Notes: generated by a model not told the origin, from the sequence alone. DNA of 64,000 nt from Ianthella basta (GCA_964019415.1 OZ025880.1:1259613-1323612), one strand, 5' to 3'; counted from the first letter of the stretch, positions 1 to 63,140 are shown. A program made the numbers and translations.

Positions 1-214
1 CTCAAACGGTGGGTTGGGTGCGTGCACAACTGTTGTGTACAAAATGTTAAGGAATTGAAGAAGTAGTGCTTCAAAGCTATCACTGACACTTTCATGGCTT
101 GCATTAGTGAACAAATTGTAGCCCGGGTGGCAGGAAGATCAAAGGATTTGATAGCCATTCTATCCTGTAGCTTTAAGTCATCCTGGGCAATATTACTATT
201 TTTCAGGTTGTACA

Positions 215-284
215 TGCATCCTGGGTAATATACATATCCTCCAGGATACATATCCTGGGTGGTATACATATTACCCAGGATGCA
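215..284. repeat. 70-bp fold-back palindrome
   Basis: The left arm starting TGCATCCTGGGTAATAT is repeated in inverted orientation at 261-284, with a short spacer, so the segment can fold into one hairpin. It looks like a small MITE or MITE remnant. The rest of 1-470 shows nothing I can assign; it is probably an upstream intron of the integrin gene that starts before the window. Confidence 0.6.
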
Positions 285-477
285 AATAATTGAAATTCAA
301 AGGTTGACCACAAGCTTTATACACAGCAAAAGTACATGACATTTTACAAAGTCTAGCAGAAGTAGTGATCATGTAGATCAAACCCAAAATGCAGAAAATT
401 GTCATAATGATTTTAACGGTCGCATTCTTTGCTGTAGCAATAAAAAACAGCCTGTAGGTTTGAAATGCTACTAGGTG

Positions 478-830
478 GGTACTGTTTTCTGTTCTCATGT
501 CAAGCTTCCACACAAAGCACGGCAACCAGTGGTTAAGGCTGTCTGCGGTCGGGTTCTCCAACAAATCTGAAGGGCATTCCCGTTGCTTGTCTTGTTCCGC
601 TGATCTCGTCACTGCTCAAACGCATGCACAGCCCAGGCTGTGGCTTTCTTGGTATTTGGTGGAATGTAACTCCAGCAAATTGCGTCCATTTTGTTGGGCG
701 ACACTGGAGAGGCAATACACAACATGGTCTTCTTCTTTGCGGGAGGTTCTTCTAAGTTGCTGTTGTCCATTTCAACTTCAGGTGGCTCACAACAGCCCCA
801 CTCGCTGCACCAGTGCGGGTTAGTACACAT
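478..830 (-). pseudogene. Broken DUF3504 (KIAA1958/ZMYM-like) protein fragment
   Basis: Two minus-strand frames together read like the DUF3504 region shared by KIAA1958, QRICH1 and ZMYM-type proteins, a domain held to derive from Crypton tyrosine recombinases. Residues such as IPPNTKKATAWAVHAFEQ (about 680-612) are followed by a TGA where a Trp is usual. A frame change then leads into DLLENPTADSLNHWLP (about 570-520). One in-frame stop and at least one frameshift make it a pseudogene. It sits upstream of, and antisense to, the integrin exons. A further minus-strand open stretch at 752-955 may be more of the same element or chance. The family call is from memory of the motif, not a search. Confidence 0.6.
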
Positions 831-1002
831 CCTGTAGGCATGAAGTAGTTTAGAATGCTGTAAGCACTGGCAGGATCCTTCTTGTTGCCTGGCCCTAATG
901 CAGGTGTTATATAATTGACCACCTCGGTTATATCCAGTAACGCCTCAGGAGCCATGGGTTAACCTATACATAATGTGTTGGACATTCTTCATTTGGCTTC
1001 AG

Positions 1003-7531
<6,529 letters not shown>

Positions 7532-7697
7532 TCTTTAGAGAGCAAAGCTCTCTGTTCACCATGCAGCTTAATTCTTCTGAAGGGTCAACTTGACTCAGCA
7601 TCCCTATAGTATATACAGCAGAATCATTTTGTAGTATGGAGTGTAAATCTGATGCATGGAACACATACGTAAGTACATTTATATTTACTTTGTAGAG

Positions 7698-7703
7698 TTT
7701 TAT
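7698..7703 (-). promoter_or_regulatory. Poly(A) signal AATAAA for ELP2
   Basis: A canonical hexamer on the minus strand about 170 nt past the ELP2 stop. It lies in the 340-bp tail-to-tail interval between the integrin and ELP2 genes, so the two 3' UTRs probably overlap. I see no AATAAA for the integrin gene in the interval. Confidence 0.6.
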
Positions 7704-7871
7704 TGTGCGAAATACATACAAAACATGTTTAATACAGATGTAATGAATGATAGTTATAATGAATCCCGTGTATGTTGCTGTACATGTGTGGCTGACAGTG
7801 CAGGGGGTGGTGAAGGGTAGCCAATGTCTTGTACATAGTGGTAAACTCAAAGTGGTGCAGTGCAGACAATG

Positions 7872-15717
<7,846 letters not shown>

Positions 15718-15777
15718 TTTGGAAATGGTTGCACGTTGTTATTTAAAACAGCACTGTTTTGATCCACTGTCAGCACA

Positions 15778-15849
15778 TCCCGTGTGGTCTAGTGGCTAGG
15801 ATTCGGCGCTCTCACCGCCGCGGCCCGGGTTCGATTCCCGGCACGGGAG
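15778..15849 (+). tRNA. tRNA-Glu(CTC), copy 1
   Basis: A 72-nt cloverleaf: acceptor arm TCCCGTG pairs with CACGGGA plus discriminator G, a D-arm with TCTAGTGG, an anticodon stem CGGCG/CGCCG with loop CTCTCAC giving anticodon CTC, and a T-arm with GGTTCGATTCC (B box). A T-rich stretch follows and can terminate RNA polymerase III. It starts 61 bp from the ELP2 ATG on the opposite strand, so the two share a short divergent promoter region. Confidence 0.96.
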
Positions 15850-15899
15850 TTCTTTTTCTTTTTTTTTCCCAAAGATATCTTTCCTTTATTTCTGCCTCC

Positions 15900-15996
15900 T
15901 GGCTGTGGAGTTCTATTGCATGCGACTAATGTATTCGCAAGCGACCTTTACAGCTGAACTAGGTTGGAAGTCGAGCTGGTTGCATTTAGCAGCCTT
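15900..15996 (-). pseudogene. ELP2 exon-1 fragment (unit 2), start codon lost
   Basis: A copy of the ELP2 N-terminal coding segment. The position matching the ATG reads AAG on the minus strand (15996-15994), and the segment ends at the unit boundary without the rest of exon 1. Confidence 0.75.
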
Positions 15997-16056
15997 TTCG
16001 GAGGTGGTTGCACGTTGTTAGTTAAAAGAGCACTGTTTTGATCTGCTATCAGAACA

Positions 16057-16128
16057 TCCCGTGTGGTCTAGTGGCTAGGATTCGGCGCTCTCACCGCCGC
16101 GGCCCGGGTTCGATTCCCGGCACGGGAG
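16057..16128 (+). tRNA. tRNA-Glu(CTC), copy 2
   Basis: Identical in sequence to copy 1 over 72 nt. It is followed by a T8 run after a few bases, a usable Pol III terminator. Confidence 0.96.
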
Positions 16129-16172
16129 TAATTCCGTTTGTTTTTTTTCCCAAAGATATCTTTCCCTTATTT

Positions 16173-16294
16173 CTGCCTCCTGGAGACCACTTTGCACTCT
16201 GTAGAGTTCTATTGCATGCGACACTGATGTATTCGCAAGCGACCTTTACAGCTGAGCTAGGTTGGAGGTCGAGCCGGTTGCTTTTAGCAGCCAT
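16173..16294 (-). pseudogene. ELP2 exon-1 fragment (unit 3), start codon intact
   Basis: Encodes about 40 residues matching the ELP2 N-terminus with a few substitutions (MAAKSNRLDL against MAAKCNRLDL), then runs out of the ELP2 match at the unit boundary into antisense tRNA. The open frame ends at 16091. A short translated product is possible but there is no reason to expect function. Confidence 0.75.
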
Positions 16295-16357
16295 TTCGGA
16301 GGTGGTTGCGCGTTGTTACTTATTAAAAGAGCACTGTTTTGATCTGCTATCAGAACA

Positions 16358-16429
16358 TCCCGTGTGGTCTAGTGGCTAGGATTCGGCGCTCTCACCGCCG
16401 CGGCCCGGGTTCGATTCCCGGCACGGGAG
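16358..16429 (+). tRNA. tRNA-Glu(CTC), copy 3
   Basis: Identical to the other two copies. Its 3' flank has only T4/T3 runs, so termination may be weaker than for copies 1 and 2. Confidence 0.95.
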
Positions 16430-16486
16430 TTGTTTTGTTTTGTTTCGTTTTATATCCCAAAGATATATATATCTTCTTTATTTCTG

Positions 16487-16492
16487 CCTATA
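16487..16492 (-). promoter_or_regulatory. Candidate DHX8 poly(A) signal AATAAA
   Basis: A canonical hexamer about 335 nt downstream of the DHX8 stop. The same boundary motif ends the other two repeat units, so the DHX8 3' signal may have been copied with the tRNA unit. Confidence 0.4.
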
Positions 16493-16825
16493 TACATAAA
16501 TATCGATATTATATATTATCTCCATACGCGGGCATGCAGCTGTAGGATATAATTATGTAAAATGCTCTGCATTAATTCCCAGTGTAACATGATAACTGAA
16601 GATTAATGGACTTACAGCTTTCTGGAGATAATGTATAACAAACTGGCCATGATTTACTGGTTATCAATGCATGCATGCTGCTAGCTGGTACTTATCCTTG
16701 AAACACCAAAAAAGAAGAAAGTACAATATTACATTAACTGATACATTCTGATGGTGTGAAATGCTAGGATGTCAGCAAAAAGTAAGTTCACATACATGTG
16801 GTACAATGTCAAATAGTCATGGGCA

Positions 16826-36126
<19,301 letters not shown>

Positions 36127-36893
36127 GTTTATCGAACGGTCGACGTACGTTTTGCCATACAAATTCCCAGTCCGAATTTACCATGTCAGATTCCCATTCT
36201 GCATTGTACTGTGTTCAACCCCAAGAGTGCTACTCTTGGTTCAGTGGATCTGCAACTGATATCTATATAGTACCAACAATTCATGCATTGTGCTGTTAAT
36301 ACATTTATGCTGTAGCCAACAGCAGGATGACATTCAAGGTGCCGTACTATCTAAATCCATGCGTAACTGTCATTGTTGTATGCATGGCGCGTGTACGTAT
36401 GTACATGAGCTACTGGTGGCAGCGTCTTGCCCAGTCAGTTGGTTCATCCACCAAACCTCTGCAGAACAACTCTCTCTTTTCACTTCTAACAAGCATGCTC
36501 CCTCAACTAGCTGGCGGGTGATACATGCATGACTCCAGCCATGCCCTGTGATAGCAACAATCACATCTGAACTGGCAGGGATTAACGAGCATTCGTAGAT
36601 ATCCACTGTAAAAGCACAGATAATATTATGTAATTGGATGTACATATACTGTCGTAGCTTGTATTGGCATGCAATGGGAGGCAACTGTGGACATAATTAC
36701 GTATGCTGTCCTCATGACCAGCCCCTCCCACGCACTAATATACCGCGGCGCATCCCATGCAAACTGAACTGAACAGATCTGGAGAGAGACCAGAAAGCGT
36801 GTCTAGTATTACGGTCAATGTAACTAGTGCTGGCCCTGCTGGCTCGGTTGGGCGGCTTGCTTACACAGACGGAGTACAATAGAGGAGCTGAGC
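36127..36893. promoter_or_regulatory. Divergent promoter interval DHX8 / HECW
   Basis: The two start codons are 767 bp apart in head-to-head orientation, so both promoters must lie here. I see no clear TATA box at usual spacing for either gene, and could not define separate core promoters. Assignment rests on gene geometry. Confidence 0.5.
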
Positions 36894-56715
<19,822 letters not shown>

Positions 56716-56854
56716 CACTGTGGACCATCAAACTGGCATTCAAACATTTTATTGTACATATTGCACACAATTTCCCAATTGTACTTAATTGCCTGCTTTA
56801 ACATTGTCTGTTATTTAATAGTCTGCAGCTGCTAATATCAGTTGCGACTGACAA

Positions 56855-56860
56855 ATTAAA
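56855..56860 (+). promoter_or_regulatory. Candidate HECW poly(A) signal ATTAAA
   Basis: The common variant hexamer 140 nt after the HECW stop codon. Confidence 0.45.
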
Positions 56861-57295
56861 GATGCTTGTATAATTTAATGCTGAAAGAATGAACTTATGG
56901 TACTGGTGTGGTTGATATATACCCATATAATTATGTATATATAAGACAAACAACCAATTGCAGCTACGTATATAGGCCATTCAGTTAGAATTTATCAGAT
57001 CTATAATAAGGTAGAGCTGCAGTACATTGCATGGCTAGCATTATGTACATGCAGAGGAGCGCTGCCCACAATCAGGTGTGCCTAGGTATGTGTGCACATG
57101 CATTTGTTCAGTTACAAATTGAAGAAGTCACCATCTGCTCTCGTCGTGCCCAACACGTACAGTGGCCATGTTACATGCCCCTCTGCAAGGTGACAGCATC
57201 GATATTAATCCTCTGCCTCACGCAGGAAGTGAACAGATGCAACTGTTTGTAAACTGTTAATACAAACTGTAAACTGTTTATATATACATTGGTGG

Positions 57296-57505
57296 TACAG
57301 TGCTTTCACAATTTCTAGTCGATCCTGATTGACATTTGCGCATTGCACTCAATCACGTGAGTAAAGTATTGGAAGGATAAGCTCGTACAAGATAAGCATG
57401 TGCTTTGATCTACATGTGAGCCTATCGTTCCAATACTTTACTCACATGATCAAGTGCAATGCGTGAATGCCAATCGGGACTATAGAAAATGGTGAAACCA
57501 CTGTA
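57296..57505. mobile_element. 210-bp fold-back MITE
   Basis: Arms of ~80 bp run inward from TACAG at 57296 and CTGTA at 57505. The inner arms are strongly matched (GTGAGTAAAGTATTGGAA and its inverse). It lies in the tail-to-tail interval between HECW and granulin gene 1 (56716-57814), in which I see no gene. Confidence 0.7.
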
Positions 57506-57814
57506 CAATATTGCACTGGATATTATACATTAATTGGTGGCATTATACTGTACTATGCAAGTTGCATGCACATGCACGTAGGATATTATATTACATCATG
57601 CATACAATCATATCCTGCAGCCAATTGCAGGGATGTATAAGCTTATTAGCCTCATGCATGCATTCGAAAACAACAAATGTCCTTGTCAATTGCAATCTAC
57701 TTGCAATGGATTACAGTTCAATGCAATATAACCCTATTAACGTGTTAGATATAATTCTAACTAAAGCAGCTTCTAAACTAAGCATGTTTCCAGCACTAGA
57801 GTCAAAACTGGAGC

Positions 57815-60800
57815 CTAAGTGGCTTTCGCAGCAGAGACCTTCTTGAACAAAGGAATGACATCATCTTTCTTAGTGCATGTACCAGCAGAGACGTCACATG
57901 TGTAGCCATTGGGACAGCAGTGGAGATGGTCGCTGCAGCACACGGCTTGGGGAAGAGGACAGCAGCCATATTGACCGCTCGCCAATTTGCAACAAGTGTT
58001 TCCGTCAGGGCACTGACTCTGGCCGTCAGGACAGACTACATTCTTCAGTTTCATGGCTGGGGTCTTGTCTGCAGATGGAATGACTTTGTCTCCATGACTG
58101 CAAGTGTCACTAGAAAAGCCGCAGGTGTAGCCTTGTGGACAGCAACGGAGGAAGTCGTAGCAGCACACGGCATTAGGGTAAGGGCAACAGCCGTAATCAC
58201 CACTGGCTACCAGGCAGCAGGTTTGTCCATTTGGACATTCACTCGTAAAATCAGGACAGATTACGTTCTTCAGTTTGGCTGGAGTTTTAACCAGCAATGG
58301 AACAACCTTGTCTTCCTTAGTGCATGTGCCAGCAGAAACGTCACACGTGTAGCCATTAGGACAGCAGTGGAGATGGTCACTGCAGCACACGGCTTGGGGA
58401 AGAGGACAGCAGCCATATTGACCGCTCGCCAATTTGCAACAAGTGTTTCCGTCAGGGCACTGACTCTGACCATCAGGACAGACGACATTCTTCAGTTTGG
58501 CTGGAGTCTTCTTCACAAACGGAACGACATCGTCTCCTTTAGTGCATGTACCAGCGGAAACATCACACGTGTAGCCATTGGGACAGCAGTGGAGATGGTC
58601 ACTGCAGCACACGGCTTGGGGAAGAGGACAGCAGCCATATTGACCACTGGCCAGCTTGCAACAAGTGTTTCCGTCAGGGCACTGACTCTGACCATCAGGA
58701 CAGACGACGTTCTTCAGTTTGGCTGGAGTCTTCTTCACAAACGGAACGACATCGTCTCCTTTAGTGCATGTACCAGCGGAAACGTCACACGTGTAGCCAT
58801 TGGGACAGCAGTGGAGATGGTCACTGCAGCACACGGCTTGGGGAAGAGGACAGCAGCCATATTGACCGCTCGCCAATTTGCAACAAGTGTTTCCGTCAGG
58901 GCACTGACTCTGACCATCAGGACAGACTACGTTCTTCAGTTTGGCTGGAGTCTTCTTCACAAACGGAACGACATCGTCTCCTTTAGTGCATGTACCAGCA
59001 GAAACGTCACACGTGTAGCCATTAGGACAGCAGTGGAGATGGTCGCTGCAGCACACGGCTTGGGGAAGAGGACAGCAGCCATATTGACCGCTCGCCAATT
59101 TGCAACAAGTGTTTCCGTCAGGGCACTCACTCTGGCCATCAGGACAGACGACGTTCTTCAGTTTGGCTGGAGTCTTCTTCACAAACGGAACGACATCGTC
59201 TCCTTTAGTGCATGTACCGGCAGAAACGTCACACGTGTAGCCATTAGGACAGCAATGAAGATGGTCGCTGCAGCACACGGCTTGGGGAAGAGGACAGCAG
59301 CCATATTGACCGCTCGCCAATTTGCAGCAAGTGTTTCCATCAGGGCACTGACTCTGACCATCAGGACAGACGACGTTCTTCAGTTTGGCTGGAGTCTTCT
59401 TCACAAACGGAACGACATCGTCTCCTTTAGTGCATGTGCCAGCAGAAACGTCGCATGTGTAGCCATTGGGACAGCAGTGGAGATGGTCGCTGCAGCACAC
59501 GGCTTGGGGAAGAGGACAGCAGCCATATTGACCGCTCGCCAGCTTGCAACAGGTGTTTCCATCAGGGCACTGACTCTGACCATCAGGACAGACGACGTTC
59601 TTCAGTTTGGCTGGAGTCTTCTTCACAAACGGAATCACCTCATCTCCTTTAGTGCATGTACCGGCAGAAACGTCACATGTGTAGCCATTGGGACAGCAGT
59701 GGAGATGGTCGCTGCAGCACACGGCTTGGGGAAGAGGACAGCAGCCATATTGACCGCTCGCCAATTTGCAACAAGTGTTTCCATCAGGGCACTGACTCTG
59801 ACCATCAGGACAGACGACATTCTTCAGTTTGGCTGGAGTCTTCTTCACGAACGGAATCACCTCATCTTCTTTAGTGCATGTACCCGCAGAAACGTCACAT
59901 GTGTAGCCATTAGGACAGCAGTGGAGATGGTCGCTGCAGCACACGGCTTGGGGAAGAGGACAGCAGCCATATTGACCACTCGCCAGCTTGCAACAGGTGT
60001 TTCCATCAGGGCACTGACTCTGGCCATCAGGACAGACGACGTTCTTCAGTTTGGCTGGAGTCTTCTTCACAAACGGAATCACCTCATCTCCTTTAGTGCA
60101 TGTACCGGCAGAAACGTCACATGTGTAGCCGTTAGGACAGCAGTGGAGATGGTCGCTGCAGCACACGGCTTGGGGAAGAGGACAGCAGCCATATTGACCG
60201 CTCGCCAATTTGCAGCAGGTGTTTCCGTCAGGGCACTGACTCTGACCATCAGGACAGACGACATTCTTCAGTTTGGCTGGAGTCTTCTTCACAAATGGAA
60301 TCACCTCATCTTCCTTAGTGCATGTACCGGCAGAAACGTCGCAAGTGTAGCCATTAGGACAGCAGTGGAGATGGTCACTGCAGCACACGGCTTGGGGAAG
60401 AGGACAGCAGCCATATTGACCGCTCGCCAATTTGCAACAAGTGTTTCCGTCAGGGCACTGACTCTGGCCATCAGGACAGACGACGTTCTTCAGTTTGGCT
60501 GGAGTCTTCTTCACAAACGGAATCACCTCATCTTCTTTAGTGCATGTACCGGCAGAAACGTCACACGTGTAGCCATTAGGACAGCAGTGGAGATGGTCAC
60601 TGCAGCACACGGCTTGGGGAAGAGGACAGCAGCCATATTGACCGCTCGCCAGCTTGCAACAGGTGTTTCCGTCAGGGCACTCACTCTGGCCATCAGGACA
60701 GACGACGTTCTTCAGTTTGGCTGGAGTCTTCTTCACAAACGGAATCACCTCATCTCCTTTAGTGCATGTACCGGCAGAAACGTCACATGTGTAGCCATTA

Positions 60801-61006
60801 GGACAGCAGTGGAGATGGTCGCTGCAGCACACGGCTTGGGGAAGAGGACAGCAGCCATATTGGCCGCTCGCCAATTTGCAGCAAGTGTTTCCGTCAGGAC
60901 ACTCACTCTGACCATCAGGACAGACTACGTTCCTGAGGTGAAGTAGTGGATGGGTAAAGGCAAGCCCAGAAAGGGCCAACAGGAGCGCAGCTGTGGCAGT
61001 CTTCAT
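57815..61006 (-). CDS. Secreted 14-domain granulin-repeat protein
   Basis: Progranulin-like extracellular protein of 1,063 aa in one uninterrupted frame. A signal peptide (MKTATAALLLALSGLAF) is followed by fourteen tandem 74-residue units (222 bp each). Each unit carries a 12-cysteine granulin motif (C-C-CC-CC-CC-CC-C-C, for example GCCPLPQAVCCSDHLHCC) and a linker such as KGDEVIPFVKKTPAKLKN. Units 1-12 and 14 are nearly identical at protein and DNA level. Unit 13 is a distinct type (ICPDFTSECPNG, VCCYDFLRCC). Granulins elsewhere are growth-factor-like or lysosomal peptides released by proteolysis at linkers; processing here is inferred. High identity between units implies recent expansion or gene conversion, and the true copy number may be compressed or expanded by assembly. 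The antisense strand is also open for ~1,000 codons as a consequence of the repeat. Confidence 0.95.
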   Translation of the reverse strand: MKTATAALLLALSGLAFTHPLLHLRNVVCPDGQSECPDGNTCCKLASGQYGCCPLPQAVCCSDHLHCCPNGYTCDVSAGTCTKGDEVIPFVKKTPAKLKNVVCPDGQSECPDGNTCCKLASGQYGCCPLPQAVCCSDHLHCCPNGYTCDVSAGTCTKEDEVIPFVKKTPAKLKNVVCPDGQSQCPDGNTCCKLASGQYGCCPLPQAVCCSDHLHCCPNGYTCDVSAGTCTKEDEVIPFVKKTPAKLKNVVCPDGQSQCPDGNTCCKLASGQYGCCPLPQAVCCSDHLHCCPNGYTCDVSAGTCTKGDEVIPFVKKTPAKLKNVVCPDGQSQCPDGNTCCKLASGQYGCCPLPQAVCCSDHLHCCPNGYTCDVSAGTCTKEDEVIPFVKKTPAKLKNVVCPDGQSQCPDGNTCCKLASGQYGCCPLPQAVCCSDHLHCCPNGYTCDVSAGTCTKGDEVIPFVKKTPAKLKNVVCPDGQSQCPDGNTCCKLASGQYGCCPLPQAVCCSDHLHCCPNGYTCDVSAGTCTKGDDVVPFVKKTPAKLKNVVCPDGQSQCPDGNTCCKLASGQYGCCPLPQAVCCSDHLHCCPNGYTCDVSAGTCTKGDDVVPFVKKTPAKLKNVVCPDGQSECPDGNTCCKLASGQYGCCPLPQAVCCSDHLHCCPNGYTCDVSAGTCTKGDDVVPFVKKTPAKLKNVVCPDGQSQCPDGNTCCKLASGQYGCCPLPQAVCCSDHLHCCPNGYTCDVSAGTCTKGDDVVPFVKKTPAKLKNVVCPDGQSQCPDGNTCCKLASGQYGCCPLPQAVCCSDHLHCCPNGYTCDVSAGTCTKGDDVVPFVKKTPAKLKNVVCPDGQSQCPDGNTCCKLASGQYGCCPLPQAVCCSDHLHCCPNGYTCDVSAGTCTKEDKVVPLLVKTPAKLKNVICPDFTSECPNGQTCCLVASGDYGCCPYPNAVCCYDFLRCCPQGYTCGFSSDTCSHGDKVIPSADKTPAMKLKNVVCPDGQSQCPDGNTCCKLASGQYGCCPLPQAVCCSDHLHCCPNGYTCDVSAGTCTKKDDVIPLFKKVSAAKAT

Positions 61007-61084
61007 CCTTGCGAAAAAGGTGAGTCACGAGGGAGAGGCAACTCGTGATTCAAACCAGACCACACCCTCTTGACCGCGCCCTAC

Positions 61085-61103
61085 GTTATAATGAGATTCA
61101 TGA
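61085..61103. promoter_or_regulatory. Shared granulin-promoter motif, copy 1
   Basis: GTTATAATGAGATTCATGA lies 79 nt upstream of the granulin gene 1 ATG and matches 63025-63043 at 18 of 19 positions. It includes a TATAAT-like core. A conserved promoter element of the duplicated genes is the simplest reading. Confidence 0.45.
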
Positions 61104-61378
61104 ACTGCAATAACAGTGCACCTGACATATGTACGTTCATAGCGATAAGCACGGAGCATATTAGAGTGTGCTAAGAGCGCGAACATATCATTGAAACACA
61201 GAACACGAACATAGAAGACGAATATATCATTGTTTTATGAATTTAAGTGCAATTGTAGAAATGTGTGCTTGAGAAAATGGGGCACAGCGTGTTGCACAAC
61301 GCACACCTTCTTAGACTCTGCATGGAGAATTACACCTATTAATAGTGTGCATGTGGATAAAGTGAGTATAAAATGAAA

Positions 61379-62809
61379 TTAAACTGCATGGTTAATAGAA
61401 TGCACAAATGGAATGACATCATCTTTCTTAGTGCATGTGCCAGCAGAGACGTCACACGTGTAGCCATTGGGACAGCAGTGGAGATGGTCACTGCAGCACA
61501 CGGCTTGGGGAAGAGGACAGCAGCCATATTGACCGCTCGCCAATTTGCAACAAGTGTTTCCATTAGGGCACTCACTCTGACCATCAGGACAGACGGCGTT
61601 CTTGAGTTTCATGGCTGGGGTCTTGTCTGCAGATGGAATGACTTTGTCTCCACGACTGCAAGTGTCACTAGAAAAGCTACAGGTGTAGCCTTGTGGACAG
61701 CAACGGAGGAAGTCGTAGCAGCACACGGCATTAGGGTAAGGGCAACAGCCATAATCACCACTGGCTACCAGGCAGCAAGTTTGTCCATCTGGGCATTCGC
61801 TCCTAAAATCAGGACAGATTACGTTCTTCAGTTTGGCTGGAGTTTTAACCACCAATGGAACAACCTTATCTTCCTTAGTGCATGTGCCAGCAGAAACGTC
61901 ACATGTGTAGCCATTGGGACAGCAGTGGAGATGGTCGCTGCAGCACACGGCTTGGGGAAGAGGACAGCAGCCATATTGACCGCTCGCCAATTTGCAACAA
62001 GTGTTTCCATTAGGGCACTCACTCTGACCATCAGGACAGACGACGTTCTTGAGTTTCATGGCTGGGGTCTTGTCTGCAGATGGAATGACTTTGTCTCCAC
62101 GACTGCAAGTGTCACTAGAAAAGCTACAGGTGTAGCCTTGTGGACAGCAACGGAGGAAGTCGTAGCAGCACACGGCATTAGGGTAAGGGCAACAGCCATA
62201 ATCACCACTGGCTACCAGGCAGCAAGTTTGTCCATCTGGGCATTCGCTCCTAAAATCAGGACAGATTACGTTCTTCAGTTTGGCTGGAGTTTTAACCACC
62301 AATGGAACAACCTTATCTTCCTTAGTGCATGTGCCAGCAGAAACGTCACATGTGTAGCCATTAGGACAGCAGTGGAGATGGTCGCTGCAGCACACGGCTT
62401 GGGGAAGAGGACAGCAGCCATATTGACCGCTCGCCAATTTGCAACAAGTGTTATCCTCTGGGCACTGATCACGACTCTGTCCATCATGACAAATTACGTT
62501 ATTGTATTTCATGGGCGGGGTGTTGTCTGTAGATGGAATGGCCATGCGTCTGACAAGACAAGTGTAGCTAGCCCACGTATGACATCTGATGCCTTCTGGA
62601 CAGCAATGGTAGTAGTTACCGTACTGGCAGCACACGGGAGTAGAGTCAGGGCAGCATACGTATTCACCATAGGCCACTAAACAGCAAAAGTTTCCATTTG
62701 GGCACTCGGTCTTGCGATCAGGACAAACTACATTCTCAAGGTGGAGCTGTGAATGAGCGAGGGCAACCCCACAAAGGGCCAACAGGAGCGCAAATGTCGC
62801 AGCCTTCAT
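61379..62809 (-). CDS. Secreted 6-domain granulin-repeat protein
   Basis: 476 aa in one uninterrupted frame with a signal peptide (MKAATFALLLALCGVALA), tandem to and on the same strand as granulin gene 1, 372 bp apart. Domain 1 is unusual (ECPNGNFCCLVAYGEYVCC, no match among the other units) but keeps 12 Cys. It is followed by A-B-A-B-A, where A is the common unit of gene 1 and B the rare type seen once there as unit 13. The A-B-A end is collinear with the end of gene 1. The C-terminus (FVHSINHAV) is unrelated to the KKVSAAKAT end of gene 1. Likely exported and cleaved at linkers, by analogy with progranulin. Confidence 0.94.
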   Translation of the reverse strand: MKAATFALLLALCGVALAHSQLHLENVVCPDRKTECPNGNFCCLVAYGEYVCCPDSTPVCCQYGNYYHCCPEGIRCHTWASYTCLVRRMAIPSTDNTPPMKYNNVICHDGQSRDQCPEDNTCCKLASGQYGCCPLPQAVCCSDHLHCCPNGYTCDVSAGTCTKEDKVVPLVVKTPAKLKNVICPDFRSECPDGQTCCLVASGDYGCCPYPNAVCCYDFLRCCPQGYTCSFSSDTCSRGDKVIPSADKTPAMKLKNVVCPDGQSECPNGNTCCKLASGQYGCCPLPQAVCCSDHLHCCPNGYTCDVSAGTCTKEDKVVPLVVKTPAKLKNVICPDFRSECPDGQTCCLVASGDYGCCPYPNAVCCYDFLRCCPQGYTCSFSSDTCSRGDKVIPSADKTPAMKLKNAVCPDGQSECPNGNTCCKLASGQYGCCPLPQAVCCSDHLHCCPNGYTCDVSAGTCTKKDDVIPFVHSINHAV

Positions 62810-63140
62810 CTCTGAGGGGAATGGCGGGTAGCGAGGCGAACGGAATGATAAAACTCCGTAGGGGTACGGTTTTCAGCTCTGAGGAGTATAGGCGAGCAGC
62901 CAGGCGAACGAAATGATGACATCTTCTGACAGCATTATGCATGGCTGGGTTGGGCACGCGTGCGGACGTAGCCTGGCTCGCTATACCATTGGGACGGTCT
63001 AGCGAGCCGGTGTGGACAAAGCGTGTTATAATTAGATTCATGACACACCGTGCTAATGAGCTCGAGCGGGAGAGGTGTGAAGAACGCTGTGCGGCAAGCC
63101 GCCTCGACAACCTAGCCGGCTAGCGAAACAGGTACGGAGC
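62810..63140. promoter_or_regulatory. Divergent promoter interval granulin 2 / kinesin
   Basis: 331 bp separate the two start codons. The proximal part contains a direct repeat of ~43 bp (62811-62855 and 62876-62918, both CTCTGAGG...GCGAAC). The second copy of the granulin promoter motif is at 63025-63043. The interval is too short for two independent extended promoters, so sharing is likely. Confidence 0.5.

Noticed and set aside
57920-60946. Plus-strand open frame of 1,008 codons antisense to granulin gene 1
   Set aside because: It exists because the 222-bp unit happens to have no stop in that frame. The sense strand has a signal peptide and a 12-Cys granulin pattern; the antisense has neither.
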